NCBI RefSeq assembly: GCF_001677435.1
Contig: NZ_CP016268.1
Span: 2,965,001-3,029,000, forward strand
DNA length: 64,000 bases
Direction: 5' to 3'
Source: Woeseia oceani
GTDB taxonomy: Bacteria; Pseudomonadota; Gammaproteobacteria; Steroidobacterales; Woeseiaceae
A program made the translations under genes and the position numbers. The notes below the pieces were generated by a model. The model saw only the letters and a program-made list of their open reading frames with translations. It was not told the origin of the DNA and made no database searches. This document shows, piece after piece, positions 34,879 through 43,307 of the stretch. Positions within the stretch are counted from its first letter, which is position 1. Each line of letters opens with the position of its first letter.

Positions 34879-35533
34879 CGATCCACTCCTCGTCGAGACT
34901 CAAAGTACTCACTTCTATCCGTATACGGTTACGTGGGTACTCGACGACATCGAGTTCAAGAAATTGCCAGTAGAAGCGCCACGGCAATGCTTCAATTTTT
35001 TCCAGGTAAGCAAGACAATCCAGGTAGCTGCCTTCGACTTCGATCTCAAGCCCGTGGCGGTAAAGAATAACTGCCGAGTTCTGATCGTCAGCCGTCAACG
35101 CTTCCGCACCGAGATTGCGAATACGTTTCAAACGCAGATTCGACTGACCCTTCAGTACACTCTCCAGCACGAATGCCATTTCACCGGGGTCAATAAGTTT
35201 GCCCGAGTACTCGGACAGTTCCCTGTCCAGCGCATCGATGCGTTGTTTTATGAGCGCGAAGCGCGACTGATTCGTTGAATCTATCTGCGACAGTTGCAAC
35301 ACCTGGTCCTGCAGACTTGCGTTCGCCAGCTCGATTCGAGCCTGCGTTTCGGCAATATCCTGACGGGCTTTGGCGGCCTGCTGCAGCAATGGTTGCATCA
35401 ACAACAAATGCCAGGCAGTACCGCACAAGGCCAGCACTGTGATTAACACCAGCACACGCTCCCGAATCGTCAACGCATCGACGCGCGCCAGCAATTCGTT
35501 GCACTTTTCTTTGAGTGGGTAGCGGCTACTCAT
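34871..35533 (-). CDS. mshJ: MSHA biogenesis protein MshJ (PilO-like)
   Basis: A 220-residue inner-membrane protein. One N-terminal helix (VLVLITVLALCGTAWHLLLM) is followed by a coiled coil (residues ~50-110) and a ferredoxin-like C-terminal domain (LEIEVEGSYLDCLAYLEKIEALPWRFYW), the plan of PilO. It forms the inner-membrane alignment complex with the MshI proteins. The ATG overlaps the preceding gene as ATGA. Confidence 0.85.
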   Translation of the reverse strand: MSSRYPLKEKCNELLARVDALTIRERVLVLITVLALCGTAWHLLLMQPLLQQAAKARQDIAETQARIELANASLQDQVLQLSQIDSTNQSRFALIKQRIDALDRELSEYSGKLIDPGEMAFVLESVLKGQSNLRLKRIRNLGAEALTADDQNSAVILYRHGLEIEVEGSYLDCLAYLEKIEALPWRFYWQFLELDVVEYPRNRIRIEVSTLSLDEEWIGA

Positions 35534-36156
35534 TGGAAAAGCACCTCGTTGGCTTTGAGCGTCGCATCGCTGGTTACGACGAAACTGACCGTCTGCGCTG
35601 TCTCATCGCCAGCACGGTCAATTTCCAGGCGGTGAAAACGTTGCGCCGCGAACGGTTCTTCATCGGCCAGGTACTGCAGATAACTGGGCACCAGGTCGGC
35701 GCGTAACGCTTCACCCTGCAGCCATACCCGTTCGCCTTTTGCCGACAACGCGATGTTGGTTAGCCAGAGACCCGGCATGGTCTGGCGGGCAAGCGATCGA
35801 AGGTGGCGAGCAAATCCGTTTGCATCGCCGAGTTCAGTGCCGCTGATGAGCCGCAGGCTCGCTTCTTTTTCGGACAGTTCACCACTGGCTTGATCGAGAC
35901 GATCCGCCCAGCTAGTTTCACCTGCCACGGCTTCAATCGTCGCGCGCAGATTACCGAGCCGTTCTATGGCGGCCGACTCCTGCGCCGCGATGACCGTCAG
36001 TTCCTTGTCGACACCGGCAATTCGGTAGCTCGCATAAGTCGACAACAAGAACAGCGCGACTATCACGCTCGCCGCCACCTGCAGCAGCAATATCGCAGGA
36101 AAACGCACCGTGCGTTCACGAAAGCGGGGTTGATAAAAATTTACTTCCTGTTGCAT
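35530..36156 (-). CDS. MSHA biogenesis protein MshI2 (PilN-like)
   Basis: A 208-residue bitopic protein: a short cytoplasmic N-terminus with the PilN motif QEVNFYQPRFR, one transmembrane helix (AILLLQVAASVIVALFLL), a coiled coil (~55-110) and a periplasmic alpha/beta domain. The cytoplasmic motif in PilN docks on PilM, here the upstream MshI protein, so this is the split PilN partner. It starts 3 bp after mshI. Confidence 0.8.
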   Translation of the reverse strand: MQQEVNFYQPRFRERTVRFPAILLLQVAASVIVALFLLSTYASYRIAGVDKELTVIAAQESAAIERLGNLRATIEAVAGETSWADRLDQASGELSEKEASLRLISGTELGDANGFARHLRSLARQTMPGLWLTNIALSAKGERVWLQGEALRADLVPSYLQYLADEEPFAAQRFHRLEIDRAGDETAQTVSFVVTSDATLKANEVLFQ

Positions 36157-36159
36157 GGC

Positions 36160-37110
36160 TTATTCCCAGGCTGTAGCCGAGTCAGGCCGCAAAGCTGCGC
36201 CGACTGCAAACAGGCAGGCTTTCTGATCGTCTGCGCTAAGTGGCTGTGCCAGATCGAACATAGCGTTCAAATCGAGATCGAGGACTTTGATTCCAAGTTG
36301 TTCGGTGATTGCCGCTTTGAGCGTCGCCAAACCGGCTCCCGGTCCGAGGACTAACGTTTTCACCGCTGGCAAGTCGTAGTTTGCTTCGTAGTAATCGAGC
36401 GAACGCTGCAGTTCGAGGCAAATGGACGGAATCAGGGCGGTGCTGAGTTGCGTATCCGCTGACTCGTCCAGCTGCAGTTGACCGATTTCGATATGCCGTA
36501 TCAGGTACAGCACGCGCTGGCGGGTAATCGTCAGCAAACCGCCGTTGTCGGTAAAATGCAGGAAGGCGACGCCCTCCTGGTCTTGCCGCAAGCGTGCCGC
36601 CAGGTTGCGCATGCACAGTTCAGGGAGATCCAGCACATCCAACTTCAGCCCCGCAGCTTTCAACCGCGCGATTTGCGCACTGACCTGTTCGCGTTTCGCG
36701 ATGATTGCGTAGGCTGACTGATTCGTACCGCCACGTGCCTTCGCCGGCATTTCCAGCAGTTCAATCACAGCGTCGTCCAGCGACATCTCGATGCGGTCTT
36801 TGATCCGCCAGCCAACGGCACTGCGCATTTCTTCGCGCGGGGCGTTCGGCAGCTCTTCCAGCAAGAGTTGATAGCTGCCATCCGGCAATACAGAACTGAT
36901 GGCTGAACGTTGCACCGGCTGTCCCGCAAGTTGCAGGCCGGACAAATCGACCTGACCATGGGCGTCCTTCGCAACCTCAGTCAGCGACGTTTCCAGCCGC
37001 GGCGCGCTCTGGTCGCGGTGGGTTGCCCTGACCAATGCAGCCCGACCGCCGTGCCAGGTAATTGCGGCACGGCCACGAGCGACCGACACATTCTTGAGCC
37101 TTTGCAACAC
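36160..37110 (-). CDS. mshI: MSHA biogenesis protein MshI (PilM-like)
   Basis: A 316-residue cytoplasmic actin-like protein of the PilM type, first of the locus. Motifs include VGWRIKDRIEMSLDDAVIELLEMP, a second nucleotide-fold segment (VAFLHFTDNGGLLTITRQRVLYLIRHIEIG) and LELQRSLDYYEANYDLPAVKTLVLGPGAG. It likely anchors the PilN/PilO-like proteins. The start is GTG 37110 with GGA seven bases before it; TTG 37107 is next. A TATACT -10-like box lies about 30 bases upstream, suggesting the operon promoter is here. Confidence 0.82.
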   Translation of the reverse strand: MLQRLKNVSVARGRAAITWHGGRAALVRATHRDQSAPRLETSLTEVAKDAHGQVDLSGLQLAGQPVQRSAISSVLPDGSYQLLLEELPNAPREEMRSAVGWRIKDRIEMSLDDAVIELLEMPAKARGGTNQSAYAIIAKREQVSAQIARLKAAGLKLDVLDLPELCMRNLAARLRQDQEGVAFLHFTDNGGLLTITRQRVLYLIRHIEIGQLQLDESADTQLSTALIPSICLELQRSLDYYEANYDLPAVKTLVLGPGAGLATLKAAITEQLGIKVLDLDLNAMFDLAQPLSADDQKACLFAVGAALRPDSATAWE

Positions 37111-37301
37111 GGATCATTCCAGTTGATTTGACAGAATGTCGCGAGTATAGGCAGGGGCGTTATGTATAAGTCGTGAGGTTCGTCACAGCTACCGGCAGGG
37201 AGCTCAAATACTTGAGGGACAAGATGAATTTCTGTGGCAGCACGCACACTTTGCGCGCCGCAGAGGCTTGCAAAACGGCATCAAAAAAGGCTGGAACGCC
37301 C

Positions 37302-38510
37302 TCAGTGGCGCTGGTAACCGCTCACTGCCGCGGTGAAAACGACGTCGGTCGAACTGTTCAGCGCCGTTTCCGCGGAGTCTTGCAGAACGCTGATGACAAA
37401 GCCGACAGCGACAACCTGCATGGCTACTTCGTTCGGTATACCAAACAGACCGCAGCTCAGAGGAATGAGCAACAACGAGCCACCGGCGACACCCGACGCA
37501 CCGCAGGCCGACAATGCAGCAACGACACTCAACAGCATGGCCGTCGCGAAATCGACGCTGATACCCAGCGTGTTTGCCGCCGCCAAGGTCAGTACCGTGA
37601 TGGTTATTGCGGCGCCGCCCATGTTGATCGTCGCACCGAGCGGGATTGAGACGGCGTACGTGTCCTTCTCAAGACCGAGGCGTTCACTCAACGCGAGATT
37701 CACGGGAATGTTGGCGGCAGAGCTGCGAGTGAAGAAGGCTGTTACGCCACTTTCTCGCAGGCAAGTCAGCACCAGTGGGTACGGATTGCCGCGAATTCTG
37801 AACCAGACGATGAGTGGATTTACGACCAGCGCCATAATCAGCATCGCGCCCAGCAACACGCTGAGTATGCGCGCGTACCCTGCCAGCGCCGCCAGGCCGG
37901 CTTCCGCCAGATTACCCGCGACCAGGCCAAAAATGCCGATCGGCGCTAGACGTATGACGATACGGACAATCATCGTTATGGCCAATGCAACATCGGCAAA
38001 CGCCGTCTTGGTGGTCGGTGACGAATGGCGCAGGCTTACGCCCAGAGCAACACCCCAAACCAGAATGCCGATGAAATTGCCATCCATGATGGCGCTGACC
38101 GGGTTGTCGACCATCTTGAACAACAGATTGTTCAATACCTGGCCTATTCCCTGCGGCGGTTGCATCGCGATATCGGTGACATTCAAGGTCAGCACGGTCG
38201 GGAACAAAGTGCTGAGGAGCACCGCTACAAACGCCGCGCTCAATGTGCCTATCAGGTACAAGATGACGATGGGCCGCATGTTCGGCTGATGACCCGCGCC
38301 CTGATTCGCCAACGCGGCAGCAACCAGCACCAGTACCAGTACCGGTGCGACCGCTTTCAACGCCTGCACAAAGAGATTGCCGAGCAGCATGACACTCGCC
38401 GCCGCATCCTGCGAAATCAGGGACAGCAAGACACCGCAAACGATGCCGACGGCAATTTGCAGCACGAGGCTACCGGAAGCAATTTTTTGCAAGACGGTCT
38501 GGTCGGCCAT
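37302..38510 (-). CDS. sstT: Serine/threonine:sodium symporter SstT
   Basis: A 402-residue inner-membrane symporter of the DAACS (glutamate transporter) family. The signature re-entrant loops are present: [20 protein letters not shown] (serine-rich hairpin 1), [17 protein letters not shown] (the NMGG sodium site) and [18 protein letters not shown] (hairpin 2). Length and sequence match SstT, which imports Ser and Thr with sodium. ATG 38510 follows GTGGGG; the frame is open to 38597. No neighbour shares its pathway. Confidence 0.9.
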   Translation of the reverse strand: MADQTVLQKIASGSLVLQIAVGIVCGVLLSLISQDAAASVMLLGNLFVQALKAVAPVLVLVLVAAALANQGAGHQPNMRPIVILYLIGTLSAAFVAVLLSTLFPTVLTLNVTDIAMQPPQGIGQVLNNLLFKMVDNPVSAIMDGNFIGILVWGVALGVSLRHSSPTTKTAFADVALAITMIVRIVIRLAPIGIFGLVAGNLAEAGLAALAGYARILSVLLGAMLIMALVVNPLIVWFRIRGNPYPLVLTCLRESGVTAFFTRSSAANIPVNLALSERLGLEKDTYAVSIPLGATINMGGAAITITVLTLAAANTLGISVDFATAMLLSVVAALSACGASGVAGGSLLLIPLSCGLFGIPNEVAMQVVAVGFVISVLQDSAETALNSSTDVVFTAAVSGYQRH

Positions 38511-38693
38511 AGTCCCCACTCTTGTTGTGGCAGGCCTGCGGCCCACTCGGTGTTGTGGCGGCATTATCAGTGAAAGCGGCTGCTGTGGCGACCGCAAATG
38601 CCCGGCTACCGCGCTTTAACGCGGCCAGGTTCCTGTTCGATGGGCGACATGCTGCCTGCAGCAAAGCCGTGTTTGCCGCAGGCCGGTCCGGGC

Positions 38694-39227
38694 TCAACCT
38701 TTGCGGTTAGCCCGCTCGATCGCTTCGACGATCAGCTCGCGGGCCTTGTCAGCGCCAAACCAGTCACCGATCTTCACCCATTTGCCGGGCTCCAGATCTT
38801 TGTAATGTTCGAAGAAGTGCTCCACCTGTTGCAGCGTGATCGGCGGCAAATCCGAGTAATTCGTGACAGCTTCCCAGCGCTGGGTCAGATGTGGCGACGG
38901 CACCGCGAGGATTTTCTCGTCCTGACCGGCATTGTCTTCCATGATCAGTACACCGATAGGGCGCACATTAATAAGGCAACCCGGCATCAGTGCCCGGGTA
39001 TTGCAAATCAATACGTCAATCGGATCGCCATCGTCCGACAGCGTGTGCGGCACGAAGCCGTAATTTCCGGGGTAGGCCATGGGCGTGTAGAGGAAGCGAT
39101 CCACGACCAGCATGCCGGCATCCTTGTCCATCTCGTACTTGATCGGCTGGCCGCCAAGCGGGACTTCAACTATGACGTTAACGTCGTTCGGGGGATTGTC
39201 CCCGATCGATATGGCATCGATACGCAT
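38694..39227 (-). CDS. ppa: Inorganic pyrophosphatase
   Basis: A 177-residue soluble family I pyrophosphatase hydrolysing PPi, essential in most bacteria. Active-site residues are in [26 protein letters not shown], the DGDPIDVLI signature and the later [13 protein letters not shown] and [15 protein letters not shown] 39227 has AGGT upstream and gives the standard length; the frame is open to 39302. Confidence 0.95.
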   Translation of the reverse strand: MRIDAISIGDNPPNDVNVIVEVPLGGQPIKYEMDKDAGMLVVDRFLYTPMAYPGNYGFVPHTLSDDGDPIDVLICNTRALMPGCLINVRPIGVLIMEDNAGQDEKILAVPSPHLTQRWEAVTNYSDLPPITLQQVEHFFEHYKDLEPGKWVKIGDWFGADKARELIVEAIERANRKG

Positions 39228-39571
39228 GTTCTGAACCTGTGTTTGATTGGGTCGAGCGGCCCTGATCTCGGCGGCAATCAGTCTAGCAGACGGTGCTGTC
39301 ACGCCGCTCCAGGTCCAGCGGAGGCGGCAATGTACACGTTTTTGTCAAAAAAATCCGCTGCCCCGTCGACAGCCCCGCCAATCCCGGCCTTGCAGATTGC
39401 CGCCCGCTCCTGGTACTGCGGAAATCCTGCCGGCAAGTCGTCCGGCTGAGAGCCGGGATCAGCGCGAAACCGCGAAATTACGTGTACCGGGCAGTTTTTC
39501 CGCACTGCCGGGAATAAAACCGGCGTGCCGTTCGTCCTCCCCGTACAAGCAACCCAATGGAGGATTCAATC
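39228..39571. other. 344-bp intergenic region between ppa and the Ala-rich gene
   Basis: Divergent interval holding the ppa promoter side and, on the right, the first of four shared ECF-type promoters (39511-39536). No ORF, RNA gene or terminator is convincing in the rest. Confidence 0.45.
39511..39536 (+). promoter_or_regulatory. ECF-type promoter P1 (Ala-rich secreted protein)
   Basis: GGAATAAAACC (39511-39521), 11 bp, CGTC (39533-39536). The same architecture occurs at three other places in the next 8 kb. The predicted start is near 39546, giving a leader of roughly 26 bases with GGAGG before ATG 39572. Confidence 0.72.
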
Positions 39572-40810
39572 ATGGCTTGGAAACAGAAAATCACTGAAAA
39601 GACGTTGATAACGGCCAGTGCGCTGGCTTTATGTCTCGCTGCCGGCAGCAATGCTGTTGCGGCGGATGTGGCGGTCCGCGCGGAAGTCAGCGCGAGCAGC
39701 TCGACGGAGGCGACATATGGCGATACCGGTAGCGAAGCGCGAACACGCAATGAGGCCGCTGCCAATGCTGGCCTGCGCGCCGAAAGCGACGGTGGTTCGG
39801 CGGCTGCCGATGCAGATGCTGAGTCCGAATCGGCAGCTTCGACCCGTGTCGACCACCGCGAGCCGCGCAGCGCATCAGCACACCGTGCGAGCGACAACGA
39901 CGGCTCGAACAAGGACCGTAGCGAGCAGGCGCTCAACACTGACGCCAGCTTGATTGGCGCTACGAGCCTGACCGCTGCTGCCGACGACGCGACCAACACG
40001 GCAACCCAGGAAACCGCGATGGTTGCCGATATGGCAATCAGCACTGGCAGCCGGAGCGGCGTGCATGCCATCACTGAGACCCGGCATTCGGTGAACGCAG
40101 TGCTGAGCGCGATGCCAGAGAGTGAAACCGATGCCGAGCAGGGTCTGGAGCCGCCAGCGGCAGCAGACAGGCTGTTCGCCGGCAACGCCGACCTTGTCGG
40201 GCAGGCGGCAACCGCGATCACTGCCGCGCCGACACCCGAGGGTGACGACGTGCCAGCAGATGCAGTGACTACGCCGAACGGCAACGACAGTGTCGCTGTC
40301 GCGACCACGGCTGCAGGCGAGGCATTGCTCACGCTGGCAGCAGCCGGCGAAGGCAAGCCCGCAATCGGTACTGACCTGCCGTCCTTGCCTGATCAGCCGC
40401 TGGACGGCGACGCCGACCTGCTTGCCAGTGCCGCCGGCCAAGTGCTCACGTCCATCGACGGGGAAAGCAACGGCAAGCCTGTTGAAGACCCGGCAGCACC
40501 TGCCGTCCCTGACCACAAGCTGGCCGGGAACGCCGACCTGACCAATGCTGTCGTCGGTCAGGCGAACGGCATGCTGCAGTCGGACGGTGTCGATGTCGCC
40601 GGCCATGCTGTCGCGACTGTCAGCACGGCGACGAATGCCGCAACGGAAGCGGCAGTCGCCGAGCAGGCGGCAGCGGCTGTGCAATCCACCGTCACCAGCG
40701 ATATCGCGGGCGCAGTCAATGCCGATGTAGCGAACGAGGTACGCGACGCCATCTCAACCGAGATCGCCAGTGACATCAGCAACTCGCTCCCCCTGACTGG
40801 CAGCCTCTGA
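39572..40810 (+). CDS. Ala-rich secreted protein with three GNADL-type repeats
   Basis: A 412-residue protein I do not recognise. Signal peptide residues 1-30 end SNAVA before ADVAV. The mature part is very Ala/Asp/Thr-rich and has no cysteine. Residues ~40-160 are hydrophilic and look disordered. Three repeats follow around 193-212, 268-290 and 308-330 with the core (P)D-x-x-L-A/D-G-N/D-ADL. The last 60 residues are an Ala/Val helix-like segment ending LPLTGSL. GGAGG precedes ATG 39572, and an ECF promoter precedes that. The outer-membrane barrel gene follows across a hairpin. I infer an exported surface or matrix protein. Confidence 0.75.
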   Translation: MAWKQKITEKTLITASALALCLAAGSNAVAADVAVRAEVSASSSTEATYGDTGSEARTRNEAAANAGLRAESDGGSAAADADAESESAASTRVDHREPRSASAHRASDNDGSNKDRSEQALNTDASLIGATSLTAAADDATNTATQETAMVADMAISTGSRSGVHAITETRHSVNAVLSAMPESETDAEQGLEPPAAADRLFAGNADLVGQAATAITAAPTPEGDDVPADAVTTPNGNDSVAVATTAAGEALLTLAAAGEGKPAIGTDLPSLPDQPLDGDADLLASAAGQVLTSIDGESNGKPVEDPAAPAVPDHKLAGNADLTNAVVGQANGMLQSDGVDVAGHAVATVSTATNAATEAAVAEQAAAAVQSTVTSDIAGAVNADVANEVRDAISTEIASDISNSLPLTGSL

Positions 40811-40823
40811 GCGCCAGAGCGCC

Positions 40824-40852
40824 ACGGGCCGGCGTAGTTCACGCCGGCCCGT
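40824..40852 (+). other. Strong hairpin between the Ala-rich gene and the barrel gene
   Basis: A perfect 12-bp stem (40824-40835 with 40841-40852, 5-nt loop) of almost only G and C, followed by TTCATC rather than a T run. It lies 13 bp after one stop and 21 bp before the next ATG. It could partly terminate transcription or protect the upstream message so that much more Ala-rich protein than barrel is made. Confidence 0.65.
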
Positions 40853-40873
40853 TTCATCACCGAGGACAGATCA

Positions 40874-41770
40874 ATGAACCTAGCAACCATTACCGTTCTG
40901 CTCGCAAGTTTCGTGCTGGCATTGCCGGCAAATGCCCAACAGCGACAAGCGGACTTCAAGGTCGACGCTACAGCCGGCTACCAGTACGACAACAACGTCA
41001 GCATCAGTGAGCTCGACGAAAACACCGGCGAGGCCGACAACGCGCTGCTGCTGGAACTGGGTATCAACGGCAACGTAGCAATCAGTGACTCGCTGTCAGT
41101 GCACGCCGGCTACCGCTACTCGCAAACCGCGTATCAGGAATTCAGCGAGTTCGATACCGCGCTTCACCAGCTGCATGCCGAAACGCGCTACCGTATCGCG
41201 GGCCTGGATACCGGCCTCGCCGTGCGCCATTTCGCCGCTGGCCTGGCTGGCGATCGCTTTCTCGATATCAGCCAGGTCTCGCCCAGCGTCGCACGTCTTA
41301 TCGGCAACAAGCTGTACCTGCGAGGCGCGTACACGCAGTCAAACAAGACGTACGCTGATCATGAGGGCAGAAACGCAGACAACAGCGCAAGTGATGTCGA
41401 TGCCTATTTCCTGCTCGATGGCATGCGCCACTACATTGCATTCGGCTACCGGCTCGAGCGCGAAGATGCAATGAACCCCGAACTGGATTTTTCCGGCGAT
41501 CGCCTGAAGTTTAGCTATGGCCGGCAGCTGCAACGGTTGCAGCTAAAGGCACTGTTGGCATTGGAGAGTCGCGACTACCGCAACGTTACAGAGTCGTTGG
41601 GAACCGCGCGCCGTGACAAGCGTTTACGTGCTGGTATGGAAGCAAGCCTGCCGCTCAGCGAGTATTTCCGTTTTGGACTCAAAGCGCAGTATGCGGAGAG
41701 TGATTCAAACCTGGACAGCGCCCGCTATGATGAAACAATCTACAACGCTAGTCTTTCGGCTTCGTTTTAG
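40874..41770 (+). CDS. Outer-membrane beta-barrel protein
   Basis: A 298-residue exported protein. The signal ends LPANA before QQRQADF. The mature chain begins with the barrel-like DATAGYQYDNNVSI and continues as about 12-14 alternating amphipathic strands (LSVHAGYRYSQTAY, HYIAFGYRLERED, FRFGLKAQYAES), ending in phenylalanine (LSASF) as BAM substrates do. The YDNNV start recalls barrel domains of Slam-like and exopolysaccharide-associated proteins, but I cannot assign a family. GAGG precedes ATG 40874. Its last 23 bp overlap the 3' end of the convergent subtilase gene. Confidence 0.75.
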   Translation: MNLATITVLLASFVLALPANAQQRQADFKVDATAGYQYDNNVSISELDENTGEADNALLLELGINGNVAISDSLSVHAGYRYSQTAYQEFSEFDTALHQLHAETRYRIAGLDTGLAVRHFAAGLAGDRFLDISQVSPSVARLIGNKLYLRGAYTQSNKTYADHEGRNADNSASDVDAYFLLDGMRHYIAFGYRLEREDAMNPELDFSGDRLKFSYGRQLQRLQLKALLALESRDYRNVTESLGTARRDKRLRAGMEASLPLSEYFRFGLKAQYAESDSNLDSARYDETIYNASLSASF

Positions 41771-43184
41771 CGCGCGACACAACGGCGGGCAGCCGGGTGA
41801 CGAGACCGTGGCCATAGACGGGATCGACGCCCTGCTGCCCGAGGTCCGTAGCCGAATCGGCCAGCAGCTGCACCAGTTGCGGGCCGGTCGCGCCCCGGTC
41901 CCGGAATGCCTCGGCCGCCAGCACGGCAATACGGGGCGAGGCCATCGAAGTGCCCGACTCTATACGCCAGCCACCGTCGCTACCGGCGACTTTTACATTG
42001 ACACCCAGCGCCGCGAAATCAACGTGCTCTCCGCGATTCGCGTAGCGAAACACCTTTTGTTCACGGTCCACCGCCGTAACCCCGATAACCGACGGGTAAG
42101 CACCCGGATACATTGGCTCGCCCGACGGCCCGTTGTTGCCTACAGCGGCGATCACCGCGAACGAGTCCCGCGCGGACAGCGCGCGCAACGCGACTTCCAG
42201 CAAATCATTGGCCGGCCCGGCAAGACTCATATTGATCGCGTGCACCTCCTGCGAGGCGAGCCAGTCGAGTGCAGCAATAAGGCTTTCTGTGCTGGCACCG
42301 GGTGCGTGCTGCGGCACCTGAAAAAATACGGACGCAGAAAAAATCTGCGTCTGCACCGCGCTGTTCCCCGCAATAATCGATGCAACGGCAGTGCCGTGGC
42401 CCGTCGGTCGCGCGGCGTCATGCGTGACAAAATCCTCCGCAACGATGTGTACATCGCGCAAACTGCGGTGCCCTGGCTCGACAGCGGAATCAATCATGCC
42501 GATGCGCAGCGCACCGTCCGCCGGCTTCGCTTCATTGTCATCGGCCGCAGCGCGATGGTTCGAGAGTGCATCCGCCGTGGCACTTGACGACTTCGGCGTT
42601 TCGTCAGCGTGGCCCTGGAAGCGGTAAAGGTGATTGTAATCAACAGCCGCGCCGGGCACGGACCTGCGCAGCTGCAGCGCCTCGTCAGCAAGGTTGTGGC
42701 TTTTGCTACCCTGCACGGTCACGAGGGTAAGCCCAAGGCCGTGCAACGGACGCGAGCGTACAATGTTCAGGCCAGCCGCTTGCACCGCCGCGAGTTGCTG
42801 ATCGTTGACGAGCACGACCAGCACGTTTGCCTCAATCACATTGCCGAACGGATCAACGTCTGCAGCAAATGCGCCCATGGCCGTGCCAACAACACCCTGA
42901 ACGGCACCGCTCAGCGTGCCCACGGCATCGTCGAGTACCGCGTCCGGCGCAGCATTGGCGATACCGTCCTGCAGTTCTTCCGCGACTTCAGCAGCGTCTT
43001 CCGATACGGCTTCAACATCGTCTCGAATCCGACGTTCAATCGGCGGCAAAGGCCGGCCAAGCGTACGATCCAGCGTGCGGTCGAGCGGACCAAGACCGGC
43101 CTGCGCCGAGGCCGGCGATCCGCCAAGCAGCAAAGGGCCCGCCAACAGGCAGGTATAGAATACAGTCCGTACATTCGGGATCAT
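41748..43184 (-). CDS. Exported S8-family (subtilisin-like) serine protease
   Basis: A 478-residue secreted protease. Signal residues 1-27 end SPASA. An unusual acidic helical pro-region follows (~50-108), then an I9-like prodomain segment (~118-160) and the catalytic domain with Asp-232 (IGMIDSAV), His-263 (GHGTAVASIIAG), the oxyanion Asn in AAVGNNGP and Ser-413 (GTSMASP). All catalytic residues are intact. ATG 43184 lies downstream of an ECF promoter read divergently from the sigma gene. By regulon it may mature the Ala-rich protein or the anti-sigma factor; both ideas are inference. Confidence 0.87.
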   Translation of the reverse strand: MIPNVRTVFYTCLLAGPLLLGGSPASAQAGLGPLDRTLDRTLGRPLPPIERRIRDDVEAVSEDAAEVAEELQDGIANAAPDAVLDDAVGTLSGAVQGVVGTAMGAFAADVDPFGNVIEANVLVVLVNDQQLAAVQAAGLNIVRSRPLHGLGLTLVTVQGSKSHNLADEALQLRRSVPGAAVDYNHLYRFQGHADETPKSSSATADALSNHRAAADDNEAKPADGALRIGMIDSAVEPGHRSLRDVHIVAEDFVTHDAARPTGHGTAVASIIAGNSAVQTQIFSASVFFQVPQHAPGASTESLIAALDWLASQEVHAINMSLAGPANDLLEVALRALSARDSFAVIAAVGNNGPSGEPMYPGAYPSVIGVTAVDREQKVFRYANRGEHVDFAALGVNVKVAGSDGGWRIESGTSMASPRIAVLAAEAFRDRGATGPQLVQLLADSATDLGQQGVDPVYGHGLVTRLPAVVSRAKTKPKD

Positions 43185-43219
43185 GTCGATATCCTTAAGC
43201 GTTTGTTTCCTGTATTCCT

Positions 43220-43245
43220 GACGTTTGCAGACACCCGATTATTCC
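43220..43245 (-). promoter_or_regulatory. ECF-type promoter P4 (subtilase)
   Basis: On the minus strand GGAATAATCGG (43245 down to 43235), 11 bp, CGTC (43223 down to 43220), the same spacing as P1-P3. The predicted start is near 43210, about 26 bases before the subtilase ATG. Its -35 box is 36 bp from that of the divergent P2. Confidence 0.7.
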
Positions 43246-43281
43246 ACCGGCCATGTATTGACGAAAATTTGTACAACAGCC

Positions 43282-43307
43282 GGAATAAAAACACAGGCTC
43301 ATCCGTA
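43282..43307 (+). promoter_or_regulatory. ECF-type promoter P2 (sigma factor autoregulation)
   Basis: GGAATAAAAAC (43282-43292), 11 bp, CGTA (43304-43307). The -10 element overlaps the annotated ATG (43307) of the sigma gene, so a transcript from here would begin about 43313-43318, inside the annotated frame. The flank ACAGC before GGAAT is shared with P3. Confidence 0.6.

Noticed and set aside
36150-36175. Minus-strand GGAATAA as a fifth ECF promoter
   Set aside because: It lies inside the end of mshI and lacks CGTC or CGTA 11 bp after the 11-mer.
37333-38289. 318-codon plus-strand open frame
   Set aside because: Antisense shadow of sstT.
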